Of a stretch of DNA of 64,000 bases, positions 1-7,432 are shown piece by piece (position 1 is the stretch's first letter; each line of letters starts with the position of its first letter). Origin of the DNA: CAZDDB01 sp963843285 (GTDB lineage Bacteria; Acidobacteriota; HRBIN11; JAKEFK01); NCBI GenBank assembly GCA_963843285.1, contig CAWJJO010000018.1:124001-188000 (forward strand), written 5' to 3'. Both the position numbers and the translations under genes were made by a program. A model generated the notes under the pieces. The model saw only the letters and a list, made by a program, of their open reading frames with translations. It had not been told where the DNA came from and made no database searches.

Positions 1-5
1 TTTCT

Positions 6-338
6 TTGCTGCTTCCCGGCAGTTTCCTGGAGCCGATGTGGCGCCTCAACCCGCGCGCTCACCAGGCTTTCGGAAGCATCGGGCCCGCTGCAATCGTTCT
101 TCTTGCATGTGTTTCTCTCGCGTGCGGCGCTACTGCGTCAGGCCTCTGGTGCGGAAAGCTGTGGGGGTATCGTCTTTCTCTCGTTCTGCTCGCCGTGAAT
201 CTTCTGGGGGATATCTACAACACGGTCAGCGGGACAGAACCGCGTGCGGTTATCGGCATACCGATCGTCATCCTCATTCTTATCTTGATCACCACGGCGA
301 AGACACGGGCGTTCTTTCGGAGAAGTCCGAATGCGTAA
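6..338 (+). CDS. Small membrane protein, 5' end probably outside the window
   Basis: I do not recognise a named family. The frame is already open at the window edge and the first possible start is a TTG at position 6, so the true start may lie upstream. The visible part shows about three hydrophobic segments (roughly residues 27-46, 54-71 and 81-97) and a basic tail (KTRAFFRRS), as in a small inner-membrane protein with a cytoplasmic C-terminus. It is convergent with the hydrolase gene; its TAA stop lies inside a palindrome that also carries the hydrolase stop. Function unknown. Confidence 0.5.
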   Translation: MLLPGSFLEPMWRLNPRAHQAFGSIGPAAIVLLACVSLACGATASGLWCGKLWGYRLSLVLLAVNLLGDIYNTVSGTEPRAVIGIPIVILILILITTAKTRAFFRRSPNA

Positions 339-350
339 CCATTTGGTTAC
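335..350. repeat. Palindromic repeat GTAACCATTTGGTTAC, copy 1
   Basis: Seven-base arms GTAACCA and TGGTTAC are separated by TT. The plus-strand TAA (336-338) ends the membrane protein and the minus-strand TAA (347-349) ends the hydrolase, so one 16-bp element supplies both stop codons of a convergent pair. Related copies lie at 19723-19740 and 43559-43580. Confidence 0.85.
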
Positions 351-1135
351 ATATCCAGAAACGGGAGGACGATCTTCTGCCACTCTTGCGTATGCGTCAG
401 CAGCATGGAGTGCCCTGCGCCTGCAAATGTGTGGACTGTTGCCTGGGGATACAAGGCTCGCAGTCCCGCGCGGATTTGTTCATTTGCAATCCGATCCGCA
501 CTGCCTTCGAGAATCAGGATCTTTCCGGGCCAGTCTGCAAGATCGGCCGGTGTGAATCGATAGTTTTCGTCAAAATCGATCGCAATGTTGTACCGGCTTG
601 CGAGATCCTCTTTTGTGAGCTTTCTCATCAACTGGTGGAATTCGGTTTTCCAATGATTTTGATCCCCAGTTACCTGGCGCAGCAACTTCCACAGGACCAC
701 GCGCAGCAGGAGTCTCATCAAACCCATATGAAGATAGGGAAGCAGCTGCAATAAACGACGATTTTTTTCTACGCGTTTCGGTTCGGGGAATCCGCTTCCG
801 GCTAAAATCAGATGAGTCACGCGTTCCGGATGCCGGCGTACAAAACACTGCGCGATCAGCCCGCCAAATGAACCGCCATAAACTGCCATCTTTTCGATTT
901 GTTCAGCGCGCAGGATTTCATCGATACCGTCTACGCATTCGGAGACAGTTGAAACAGCAGAGTATTCCGGGACAATGATCTGTCGATCCGGTAACATTTG
1001 CGCCATCAGATCTGTGATCGCATCTCCGCCACCTAATGAACCCGGCAAGGCGAGCAGCGCCTTCTCCTTCGATCCCGTGACGCGATATCGCCATTGGGAG
1101 CCTGCAAGACTTCTTTCTTTATGTTCGATTGTCAT
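347..1135 (-). CDS. Alpha/beta hydrolase fold protein
   Basis: A serine hydrolase of the alpha/beta fold with unknown substrate. The nucleophile elbow is GGSFGG (serine about residue 89), an oxyanion-type segment LPGSLGGG lies near residues 30-37, the likely acid is the aspartate of EGSAD, and the catalytic histidine sits in GAGHSM near the C-terminus. The 262-residue length fits the fold. I chose the ATG at 1135; a TTG at 1147 would add four residues, and neither has a well-spaced ribosome binding site. There is no signal peptide, so it is probably cytoplasmic. It is divergent from the receiver-domain gene. It could equally be an esterase, a peptidase-like or a C-C hydrolase; the sequence alone does not decide. 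Confidence 0.8.
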   Translation of the reverse strand: MTIEHKERSLAGSQWRYRVTGSKEKALLALPGSLGGGDAITDLMAQMLPDRQIIVPEYSAVSTVSECVDGIDEILRAEQIEKMAVYGGSFGGLIAQCFVRRHPERVTHLILAGSGFPEPKRVEKNRRLLQLLPYLHMGLMRLLLRVVLWKLLRQVTGDQNHWKTEFHQLMRKLTKEDLASRYNIAIDFDENYRFTPADLADWPGKILILEGSADRIANEQIRAGLRALYPQATVHTFAGAGHSMLLTHTQEWQKIVLPFLDM

Positions 1136-1155
1136 CTCCAACACCAATCCGCTTC

Positions 1156-1181
1156 ATCGCCGGGCGGGACGCCCGCGCTCC
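1156..1181. repeat. GC-rich hairpin repeat of the GGGACGCCCGCGCTCC family
   Basis: CGGGCG (1161-1166) pairs with CGCCCG (1170-1175), and GCTCC follows. The same GACGCC-x-GCGCTCC ending occurs near 14529, 20386 and, shortened, near 28870. It lies in the divergent spacer between the hydrolase and the receiver-domain gene, upstream of the latter's promoter. Confidence 0.6.
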
Positions 1182-1192
1182 AGATTTCGGAC

Positions 1193-1221
1193 TTGAGGAA
1201 CAACAGAATATACCGTACAAT
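1193..1221 (+). promoter_or_regulatory. Putative sigma70-type promoter
   Basis: TTGAGG (1193-1198) and TACAAT (1216-1221) are separated by 17 bp, 38 bp upstream of the receiver-domain start codon. Prediction from sequence only. Confidence 0.5.
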
Positions 1222-1259
1222 AGCCCGTAAGTTTAGGTTTGCCAAGGAGGTTCTGTTGG

Positions 1260-1916
1260 ATGGGGTATACGATCCTTTTAGCGGATAAAAGCATCACGAT
1301 TCAGAAGATCGTGGAGCTTACATTTGCCGATGAAGACTTCGTGATTAAGTCGTTTTCCGACGGTCAGGCTGCCATCGATGCAATCCCCCAGCTCCAACCG
1401 GATATTATCCTGGCCGACATCAGTCTTCCCGTAAGGAGCGGATACGAAATCTGTCGTGCTTTACGGAACGACCCCGCACTGTCGAATTTTTCCAAAACGC
1501 CAGTCATCCTTCTGGCCGGTATTTATGAAACGATGGATGAAGAGCGCGCCAGGCAAGTGGAAGAAAATGTCCGTGAATCCGGCGCAAATGATTTCTTATC
1601 GAAACCTTTTGATCCCCAGTTGCTGATTTCGAAGGTGCGTTTTGTCATTTCTTCCAGAGCGGAAGAAAAGGACATAACGGGACCGACCAGGGTTGTGCTT
1701 ACCTCAACGGATGAAATTACCGGTCCGACCATGGCAGTTTTTGGTGAGACTCCCGCTCCTTCCGAAAATTTTTTCACTTCGGCGATTGCGGCTGAAAAGA
1801 AAGCAGAAGCGCCTCCGGACGATGGGGAGAGTACGATGATGATTCCTGCTCCTCCCTTTCCCAGAATATTTTTGCCGAGAATCCCCCCTCCAGTGAGGAA
1901 TCGCCGCCTCGGCTAG
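1260..1916 (+). CDS. Response regulator receiver protein, N-terminal part (frame broken downstream)
   Basis: Residues 1-120 form a CheY-like receiver: LLADKS at 6-11, phosphoacceptor Asp53 in LADISLP, and Lys115 in LSKPFD. The second acidic residue of the usual DD pair is Lys10. The start is the ATG at 1260, nine bases after AAGGAGG (1244-1250); an earlier in-frame start at 1239 lies inside that site. After the receiver comes a low-complexity acidic and proline-rich linker. The frame ends at TAG 1914-1916 with a basic tail unlike the acidic linker, whereas the -1 frame continues as SQNIFAENPPSSEE and then acidic repeats. The gene therefore looks broken by a one-base deletion near 1850-1865, and the intact protein would have about 535 residues. 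Confidence 0.75.
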   Translation: MGYTILLADKSITIQKIVELTFADEDFVIKSFSDGQAAIDAIPQLQPDIILADISLPVRSGYEICRALRNDPALSNFSKTPVILLAGIYETMDEERARQVEENVRESGANDFLSKPFDPQLLISKVRFVISSRAEEKDITGPTRVVLTSTDEITGPTMAVFGETPAPSENFFTSAIAAEKKAEAPPDDGESTMMIPAPPFPRIFLPRIPPPVRNRRLG

Positions 1917-1936
1917 AAGAGAGAGCTCCTGTCGAT

Positions 1937-2866
1937 GTGATGGCGGTTTCGCCCGAGTATGAGCCCGTTTTTGAAGTGAATCATGAGTTCGATTCCAATG
2001 ACGAAGCTGCCGCCGATGAAAAGCAAAGTGGAGAGCGGGAGGGAGTCGAATACTCCGAACTGGATTCAGGTGATGCATTTCAGGGACAACAGGAGGTGGA
2101 ATTCACAATGCCCGAAAACAGGAAACAGGATGAAATTCCTCCGGTAATTCTGGCACAGGGCGAACCGTTCGGTGAAGTTTTTGATCCGGCTCCGCTCCCG
2201 TCTGAATGGGCGACCGTGTCCACATCGGAAGAGGAGTCTCCATTCGGAGTGCCTGAACCTGTGGCATCTCCTGTTCCCTCGGTTGAGGCTCAGGCTGTTG
2301 CGGATCTCGTTGCAGAACCTGTTGAAGAAGTTCAGGCCGAAGTAGAAGCGGAAATTGAGACCGGAACGGAAGTGGAAGCGGAAGTGGAACAGGTGGAAGA
2401 AGTGATCGACGATGCAGCCGCTGAAGACGAGCTGGTCGCCCCTGACGAGCTGGCCGCTGGAGAGGAATTGATCGCTGCCAAAGAGACGGCGGCCGGCGAC
2501 TATGACGACACATGGCCAGGCGTCACTGTAGGCGCCGAGCACGAGCCGGTTGAAGACCTGTTCGAAAATGAAATGAAGTCAGCAGATACGATTCAAGGCG
2601 TTGATGAAGAAGCAGTACTGGTTGAAGATTTCTCCGAGAGCGAGATCGAACAACCCCAGGCAGATGCTACTTTAGTTGCTGCTCCCGCAGAGCATATGGC
2701 TGCGAACGTTGAAATCACTGATGAACTGGTTGACCGTATTGCGGAACGCGTAGCCGCCAAACTATCGGAGAGAGTTGTCTCCGAAATTGTTTGGCAGGTC
2801 GTACCGGACCTGGCGGAACGGATGATCCGGCGCGAACTGGAAAAACTTCATTCCGGGGAAGAGTAA
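1937..2866 (+). CDS. Response regulator, C-terminal part (acidic linker and conserved tail)
   Basis: This continues the receiver gene in the -1 frame. The frame is open upstream of the GTG at 1937, at least back to about 1841, and I see no convincing ribosome binding site at 1937, which supports one interrupted gene rather than two. It is mostly a Glu/Val/Ala-rich low-complexity linker (2290-2640) ending in a predicted amphipathic helix with VDRIAERVAAKL, IVWQVVPDLAE and MIRRELEKL. Tails with this VPDLAE-type motif are familiar from soluble receiver proteins of Acidobacteria and Deltaproteobacteria, from memory. No DNA-binding domain is visible, so output is probably by protein contact. Confidence 0.65.
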   Translation: MMAVSPEYEPVFEVNHEFDSNDEAAADEKQSGEREGVEYSELDSGDAFQGQQEVEFTMPENRKQDEIPPVILAQGEPFGEVFDPAPLPSEWATVSTSEEESPFGVPEPVASPVPSVEAQAVADLVAEPVEEVQAEVEAEIETGTEVEAEVEQVEEVIDDAAAEDELVAPDELAAGEELIAAKETAAGDYDDTWPGVTVGAEHEPVEDLFENEMKSADTIQGVDEEAVLVEDFSESEIEQPQADATLVAAPAEHMAANVEITDELVDRIAERVAAKLSERVVSEIVWQVVPDLAERMIRRELEKLHSGEE

Positions 2867-2898
2867 GCAAGTACTCCCACCTGTTTGCCGTTAGGATT

Positions 2899-2926
2899 CA
2901 CCACAAAGACACAGAGAACACAAAGG
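2899..2926. repeat. Single-arm CACAAAG/CACAGAG interspersed repeat
   Basis: CACCACAAAGACACAGAGAA and the following CACAAAGG form one arm of the family that appears as a full hairpin after valS. It lies 17 bp upstream of valS; CAAAGG at its 3' end is the only weak ribosome-binding-like stretch there. Confidence 0.6.
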
Positions 2927-2942
2927 TATTCTTTTTACACAT

Positions 2943-5573
2943 ATGGAAAAGGCGTACGATCCAAAACTGATTGAAGACTCCATGTACCGGTTCTGGCTGG
3001 ATGGAAATTACTTTCATAGCGAAGTCGATCCTTCGCGGGGAAAATTTTCCATTGTAATTCCGCCTCCAAACGTAACGGGAGCGCTTCATGTCGGACACGC
3101 GCTGGATCTATCATTGCAAGATTTGATCACGCGCTGGCAGCGAATGCTGGGCAAGAACGCGCTATGGGTTCCCGGAACGGATCATGCGGGAATTGCGACA
3201 CAGATGGTTGTGGAGCGCGAGCTGGCGAAGGAAGGGAAAACCCGGCAGCAGATGGGCCGTGAGGCGTTTGAAAAGCGCGTTTGGGAATGGAAAGAATACA
3301 GCCATGGCCAGATCGTACAGCGGATCTACAAGCTTGGAAGCTCGTGTGACTGGTCGCGCGAACGCTTTACCATGGACGAAGGTCTATCCCGCGCAGTGCG
3401 CGTTGCGTTTGTCCGGCTCTATAAGGATGGATTGATCTACAAAGGCGAGTACATCGTCAACTGGTGTCCGCGCTGCAAGACCGCCATCTCCGATCTGGAG
3501 GTGCGACACGAGCAAAAGGAAGGATATTTGTATCACATCAAATATCCGGTGAAAGGCACGGACGAATTTGTGACGATTGCAACGACGCGCCCCGAGACGA
3601 TGCTGGGAGATACCGCCGTTGCCGTTCATCCGGAGGACCCGCGTTACACCGGCATTGTGGGAAAAATCGTGATCCTGCCGTTGTTGAATCGGGAGATCCC
3701 GATCATTGCGGATCCTTTTGTCGACCGTGAATTTGGGACAGGCGCTGTGAAAATCACACCGGCGCACGATCCAAACGATTTTCTGGCGGCTCAACGAAAC
3801 GGGCTTCCGTCTATTCTGATCATTGACGGCGATGCAAAAATGACTGGGAATGCGGGGCCGTACGCAGGACTGGATCGCTTTGAAGCTCGCAAACGTGTGA
3901 TCGAGGATCTCACGGCGCAAGGACTTCTCGCGGCACAACTAAAACATGTGTATGCGGTGGGACATTGCGATCGCTGCAAGACAGTTGTCGAACCTCTTCT
4001 TTCGACGCAATGGTTTCTAAAAATGGAGTCGCTTGCAGCGCCCGCGATCCGGGTGGTGGAAGAAGGCAGACTTCGATTCTTCCCGGAAAACTGGTCCAAG
4101 ACTTATTTCGAATGGATGAGAAACATTCACGACTGGTGTATCAGCCGCCAGCTCTGGTGGGGACATCGCATTCCAGCCTGGTATTGCAGCCAATGCAACG
4201 CGGTTCTTGTGGAAGCGGAAGCGCCGGAAAAATGCGCGCAATGCGGCTCTACGAATTTGCGACAGGAAACGGACGTTCTGGATACCTGGTTCTCTGCAGG
4301 TCTATGGCCATTTTCGGTGTTTGGCTGGCCGGAGCACACGCCCGAATTGAAATACTACTATCCAACGGATCTGCTGGTAACCGGTTTCGATATTATTTTC
4401 TTCTGGGTTGCCCGGATGATCATGTTCGGGATGAAATTCATGGGCGATATTCCGTTTCGTCATGCGTACATTCATGGCCTGGTTCGGGATGAACATGGAC
4501 AAAAAATGAGCAAGTCGCGCGGGAACACCATCGATCCGATGGATCTGATCGGGGAGTATGGCGCGGATGCGATGCGGTTTACATTTGCCGTTCTGTCCAG
4601 TCCCACACCGGACATACCGCTGGCTCCCAAACGGATTCAAGGATACAAAGCATTTATCAACAAGCTGTGGAATTCCGTACGGTTCTCACTGCTGAAGGTG
4701 AGTGATACAGAAGATCTGACGCCACTTCCCGAATCGGATTGGGATCTTGGCGATCGCTGGATCGCATCCCGTCTGAATCGCGCAGCTGGAGAAATCAATT
4801 CTGCGCTTGCAGAGTATCGATTCGATCTTGCAAGCAACGTTGCGTATCAGTTTTTGTGGCGTGAGTTTTGCGACTGGTACATTGAATGGATCAAACCACA
4901 GCTGAATGAAGATCAGCCCCATGCTTCGGCGAAAAAGGGTTTGTTGTTGCAACGCATCGGTGAAGTGTTGCGGTTGCTGCATCCATTTTTGCCTTTTGTA
5001 ACGGAATATTTGTGGCAGCAACTACCGGAACGCGCGCGATCGACCGGCGCTATCATGGTCGCCTCATATCCCGTACGAGACGAAAGTTTGATTTTCGAGG
5101 ATGTCGAATCGGATTTTGAATTCTTGATGAACGTCATCGGCAAGATCCGCCAAATCCGGACAGAGATGAATATTGAGCCGGGAAAACGAATTCGTGTATT
5201 GATCAAGACAGAGGAGCATCGCCGGCTGATTGAAGAGCAATTGAAGCAGATTCTTCTGTTCATCCGTGGTGAGAATCTTGAATTTGTGGCTGAGTTTCCC
5301 GCCGGGTTGCGGCTAGCCCGAGGGGTCGTATCCGGCTGTGAAGTTGCGATTGATCTGTCGGGCGCTCTGGATCTTGAGGCGGAGAAAGAACGCCTGCAAA
5401 AGGATCTGAAGAAAATCGAAACAGACCTGGCGCAAACTGAGAAGAAGCTGGCAAACGAAAATTTCATCCGCAACGCTCCGGCGGAAGTGGTCGCCGAACA
5501 GCGAAGCAGGCAGCAGGATCTGGACTCCCGAAAGCAAAAGACTCTCGAACATCTCCAGTCGCTCGGAGGTTAG
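2943..5573 (+). CDS. valS: Valine--tRNA ligase
   Basis: A class I aminoacyl-tRNA synthetase that charges tRNA-Val in the cytoplasm. Near the N-terminus is PPPNVTGALHVGHAL with the HIGH-type signature HVGH. The editing domain follows with TTRPETMLGDTAVAVHP (about residues 213-230), and KMSKSRGN lies near residue 520. Zinc-finger-like cysteines are in CSQCNAVL...CAQCGS. An anticodon-binding domain and the C-terminal coiled coil typical of ValRS (DLEAEKERLQKDLKKIETDL) end the protein. At 876 residues it is full length. The start at 2943 gives the usual distance to the HIGH motif. It is flanked on both sides by CACAGAGG-type repeats. Confidence 0.97.
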   Translation: MEKAYDPKLIEDSMYRFWLDGNYFHSEVDPSRGKFSIVIPPPNVTGALHVGHALDLSLQDLITRWQRMLGKNALWVPGTDHAGIATQMVVERELAKEGKTRQQMGREAFEKRVWEWKEYSHGQIVQRIYKLGSSCDWSRERFTMDEGLSRAVRVAFVRLYKDGLIYKGEYIVNWCPRCKTAISDLEVRHEQKEGYLYHIKYPVKGTDEFVTIATTRPETMLGDTAVAVHPEDPRYTGIVGKIVILPLLNREIPIIADPFVDREFGTGAVKITPAHDPNDFLAAQRNGLPSILIIDGDAKMTGNAGPYAGLDRFEARKRVIEDLTAQGLLAAQLKHVYAVGHCDRCKTVVEPLLSTQWFLKMESLAAPAIRVVEEGRLRFFPENWSKTYFEWMRNIHDWCISRQLWWGHRIPAWYCSQCNAVLVEAEAPEKCAQCGSTNLRQETDVLDTWFSAGLWPFSVFGWPEHTPELKYYYPTDLLVTGFDIIFFWVARMIMFGMKFMGDIPFRHAYIHGLVRDEHGQKMSKSRGNTIDPMDLIGEYGADAMRFTFAVLSSPTPDIPLAPKRIQGYKAFINKLWNSVRFSLLKVSDTEDLTPLPESDWDLGDRWIASRLNRAAGEINSALAEYRFDLASNVAYQFLWREFCDWYIEWIKPQLNEDQPHASAKKGLLLQRIGEVLRLLHPFLPFVTEYLWQQLPERARSTGAIMVASYPVRDESLIFEDVESDFEFLMNVIGKIRQIRTEMNIEPGKRIRVLIKTEEHRRLIEEQLKQILLFIRGENLEFVAEFPAGLRLARGVVSGCEVAIDLSGALDLEAEKERLQKDLKKIETDLAQTEKKLANENFIRNAPAEVVAEQRSRQQDLDSRKQKTLEHLQSLGG

Positions 5574-5581
5574 GACTGGGG

Positions 5582-5699
5582 ATCACAGAGGATTCAGCCA
5601 CAGAGGAGACAGAGTTCACAGAGGATAAGGAAAGAATCGGTTCTGTGTTTTTCTTTGTGACCTCTGTGTGCTCTGTGGCAAAATCTTCTCTGTGGCCCT
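5582..5699. repeat. Long imperfect hairpin of CACAGAGGA / TCTGTGG repeats
   Basis: The left half (5582-5629) repeats CACAGAGGA-like units about four times. The right half (5641-5699) carries the reverse complement as TCTGTG/CTCTGTGG units. Together they fill nearly all of the spacer between valS and nadC. No open frame of note lies inside. Confidence 0.75.
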
Positions 5700-5714
5700 C
5701 AAGGCACTTGTAGA

Positions 5715-6560
5715 ATGATGGATTGGGATTCGGACGAAATCAGCGCGATTCTGGATCGCGGGCTTGCCGAAGACATTGGAAACGGCGACATCACCACCAA
5801 CACGATGCTGTCAAAGCCGCGCCGCGGATCTGCCGCCTTTCTGGCGAAGCAGGCGGGCGTGATTGCCGGAGTTCCGCTCATCTCACGCATCTTCAGGCGT
5901 CTTGATCACCGATGTCAGGTTCGAGAATTGTTTATAGACGGATCCCGTTTGCGCGCGCGAACTGTTTTCTGCAAAGTGGAAGGAACCGTGCAGGCGCTTC
6001 TTGCGGGCGAGCGTCTTGCCTTGAATTTTTTGCAGCGTCTCTCCGGCATCGCAACTCAAACAGCATTCTTTGCCGGTAAAGCCGAGCGCTTCGGCATTGC
6101 CGTTCTGGATACACGTAAGACTACTCCGCTGCTCCGGTCGCTCGAAAAATACGCAGTTTCAGCGGGGGGTGGAAAGAATCACCGTTTCGGGCTATACGAT
6201 GCAGTTCTTGTGAAAGATAATCATCTTCAGCTCCAACCGGATTTCAAGAAACTGTTGCGTCGGTTTGAGGAGGGGGGCTATTCGCCTGCTGAAGTAGAGA
6301 TCGAAGTGACAACCCCCGCGATGTTGCAGCTGGCCATGGCTGCGGGCGCTGTTCGTTTCCTGCTGGACAATATGTCTCCCTCGATGATTCGAAAATGTGT
6401 TGGGCTCAAGCGGGACACGATGTATTATGAGGTGTCGGGGGGCATCTCAACAAAGAATTTTTCGAAGTATTTGATTCGAGGGGTAGATGCAATCTCCATC
6501 GGAGCTCTCACACATAGTGTGCAGAGCCTGGACATTTCGATGGAGATCGAGACTCGATAG
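5715..6560 (+). CDS. nadC: Nicotinate-nucleotide pyrophosphorylase (quinolinate phosphoribosyltransferase)
   Basis: Converts quinolinate and PRPP to nicotinate mononucleotide in de novo NAD synthesis. Substrate-binding signatures are present: the GER segment (about 98-100), Arg108, DTRKTTPLLR (132-141), SAGGGKNHR (149-157) and VKDNHL (166-171), followed by EIEV and the LLDNMSP strand. The C-terminal SGGIS and SIGALTHS segments form the phosphate-binding end of the barrel. The 281-residue length is normal. The start is either of two adjacent ATGs at 5715/5718. A strong terminator-like hairpin immediately follows the stop, so nadC probably ends a transcript. No nadA or nadB is nearby. Confidence 0.96.
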   Translation: MMDWDSDEISAILDRGLAEDIGNGDITTNTMLSKPRRGSAAFLAKQAGVIAGVPLISRIFRRLDHRCQVRELFIDGSRLRARTVFCKVEGTVQALLAGERLALNFLQRLSGIATQTAFFAGKAERFGIAVLDTRKTTPLLRSLEKYAVSAGGGKNHRFGLYDAVLVKDNHLQLQPDFKKLLRRFEEGGYSPAEVEIEVTTPAMLQLAMAAGAVRFLLDNMSPSMIRKCVGLKRDTMYYEVSGGISTKNFSKYLIRGVDAISIGALTHSVQSLDISMEIETR

Positions 6561-6584
6561 GGCGGGCCTTGTGCCCGCCCTTTT
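6560..6584 (+). terminator. Rho-independent terminator after nadC
   Basis: GGGCGGGC (6560-6567) and GCCCGCCC (6573-6580) form a perfect 8-bp stem with loop CTTGT, followed by TTTT. It starts at the last base of the nadC stop codon. Confidence 0.75.
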
Positions 6585-6656
6585 GCGTCTATCGCGTCTA
6601 TCGCGTCGGTCGCGTCTATCGCGTCTATCGCGTCGGTCGCGTCTATCGCGTCGTTG
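6585..6656. repeat. Nonamer tandem repeat GCGTCTATC / GCGTCGGTC
   Basis: Eight consecutive 9-bp units run in the order A A B A A B A b, where A is GCGTCTATC, B is GCGTCGGTC and b is GCGTCGTTG, giving a 27-bp higher-order period. The array ends two bases before the birA ATG. Related arrays lie upstream of tRNA-Trp (31724-31793) and rplA (33171-33240). Confidence 0.9.
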
Positions 6657-6658
6657 CC

Positions 6659-7432
6659 ATGTTTGATGTAGTGGATTTTCAGAAACGCCGGAGAGGCAAG
6701 CTTGGCGAGGAACTCTACTACTTTGAGCGGCTCGAGAGCACCAATGTGACAGCAGAAAGGTTATCCAGAAACGGGGCAGGAGAAGGTACTCTGATCATTG
6801 CAGACGAGCAAACGGCGGGACGTGGGCGCAAAAGCAATGCCTGGCACTCACCGCCCGGAGTCAATCTCTACTTCACATTGATTCTCAGGCCGCAAACGAC
6901 TGACCTTCCTTATCTCCCCTTTGTTGCCGGCCTTGCAGTGCTGCACAGTCTGAAATCATTTGGTTTGGAGGCAGACTTGAAGTGGCCAAACGATGTGCTC
7001 GTAAACGGGAAAAAGATTTGCGGAGTCTTGATTCAAACTTCTCTGGAAGAAAATATCCTTCGTTTTGCAGTGATCGGGTGCGGCATCAATGTAAATGAAA
7101 CCGGCTTTCCCGCGGAATTACAGGACGTAGCTACTTCCGTCGCTACTGAAACGGGCCGTTCTGTTTCGCGTGAAATAGTGCTGGCATCATTTCTGACGGA
7201 GTTTGAGCAAGCGTATGAAACTGCGCGGGAACTGGGCTGGAACGAGTTCTGTCGATTGCTGGAACAGCATTCCACCATGCTGCGCGGATGTGCTGTACAA
7301 ATCGATCAAAATGATACTATCATCGAGGGGACTACGCAGGGTCTCGATGCTTACGGCGGTCTCGTCGTACAGACAAAAGACGGCCCGAGCGTAGTTTATG
7401 CTGGAGAGATTACGGCATGCCGCAAAAAGTGA
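6659..7432 (+). CDS. birA: Biotin--[acetyl-CoA-carboxylase] ligase, catalytic domain only
   Basis: Activates biotin with ATP and transfers it to the lysine of biotin carboxyl carrier protein. The ATP/biotin loop is TAGRGRKSNAWHSPPGVNLYF in sense (GRGR at 54-57), and KWPNDVLVNGKKICGVLIQ (108 onward) is the second signature. The protein has 257 residues and no N-terminal helix-turn-helix, so it is a monofunctional class I ligase rather than a repressor. I take the ATG at 6659. The frame is open upstream through the nonamer array, which would add a meaningless RVYRVGRVY peptide. No ribosome binding site is visible before 6659 because the repeat abuts it. It overlaps coaX by 16 bp. Confidence 0.93.
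   Translation: MFDVVDFQKRRRGKLGEELYYFERLESTNVTAERLSRNGAGEGTLIIADEQTAGRGRKSNAWHSPPGVNLYFTLILRPQTTDLPYLPFVAGLAVLHSLKSFGLEADLKWPNDVLVNGKKICGVLIQTSLEENILRFAVIGCGINVNETGFPAELQDVATSVATETGRSVSREIVLASFLTEFEQAYETARELGWNEFCRLLEQHSTMLRGCAVQIDQNDTIIEGTTQGLDAYGGLVVQTKDGPSVVYAGEITACRKK

Noticed and set aside
38..754. Plus-strand frame of 238 codons opposite the hydrolase
   Set aside because: Overlaps a well-supported hydrolase on the other strand and reads as basic low-information sequence.
1857..1875. Programmed -1 frameshift site in the receiver gene
   Set aside because: No X XXY YYZ heptamer in the correct phase and no obvious stimulatory stem; a simple indel is more likely.
2066..2542. Minus-strand frames rich in His/Phe/Arg opposite the acidic linker
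   Set aside because: Mirror of the Glu/Val repeats of the receiver protein, not coding.
6585..6656. Possible CRISPR-like array
   Set aside because: Units are 9 bp and contiguous with no unique spacers; it is a tandem repeat.
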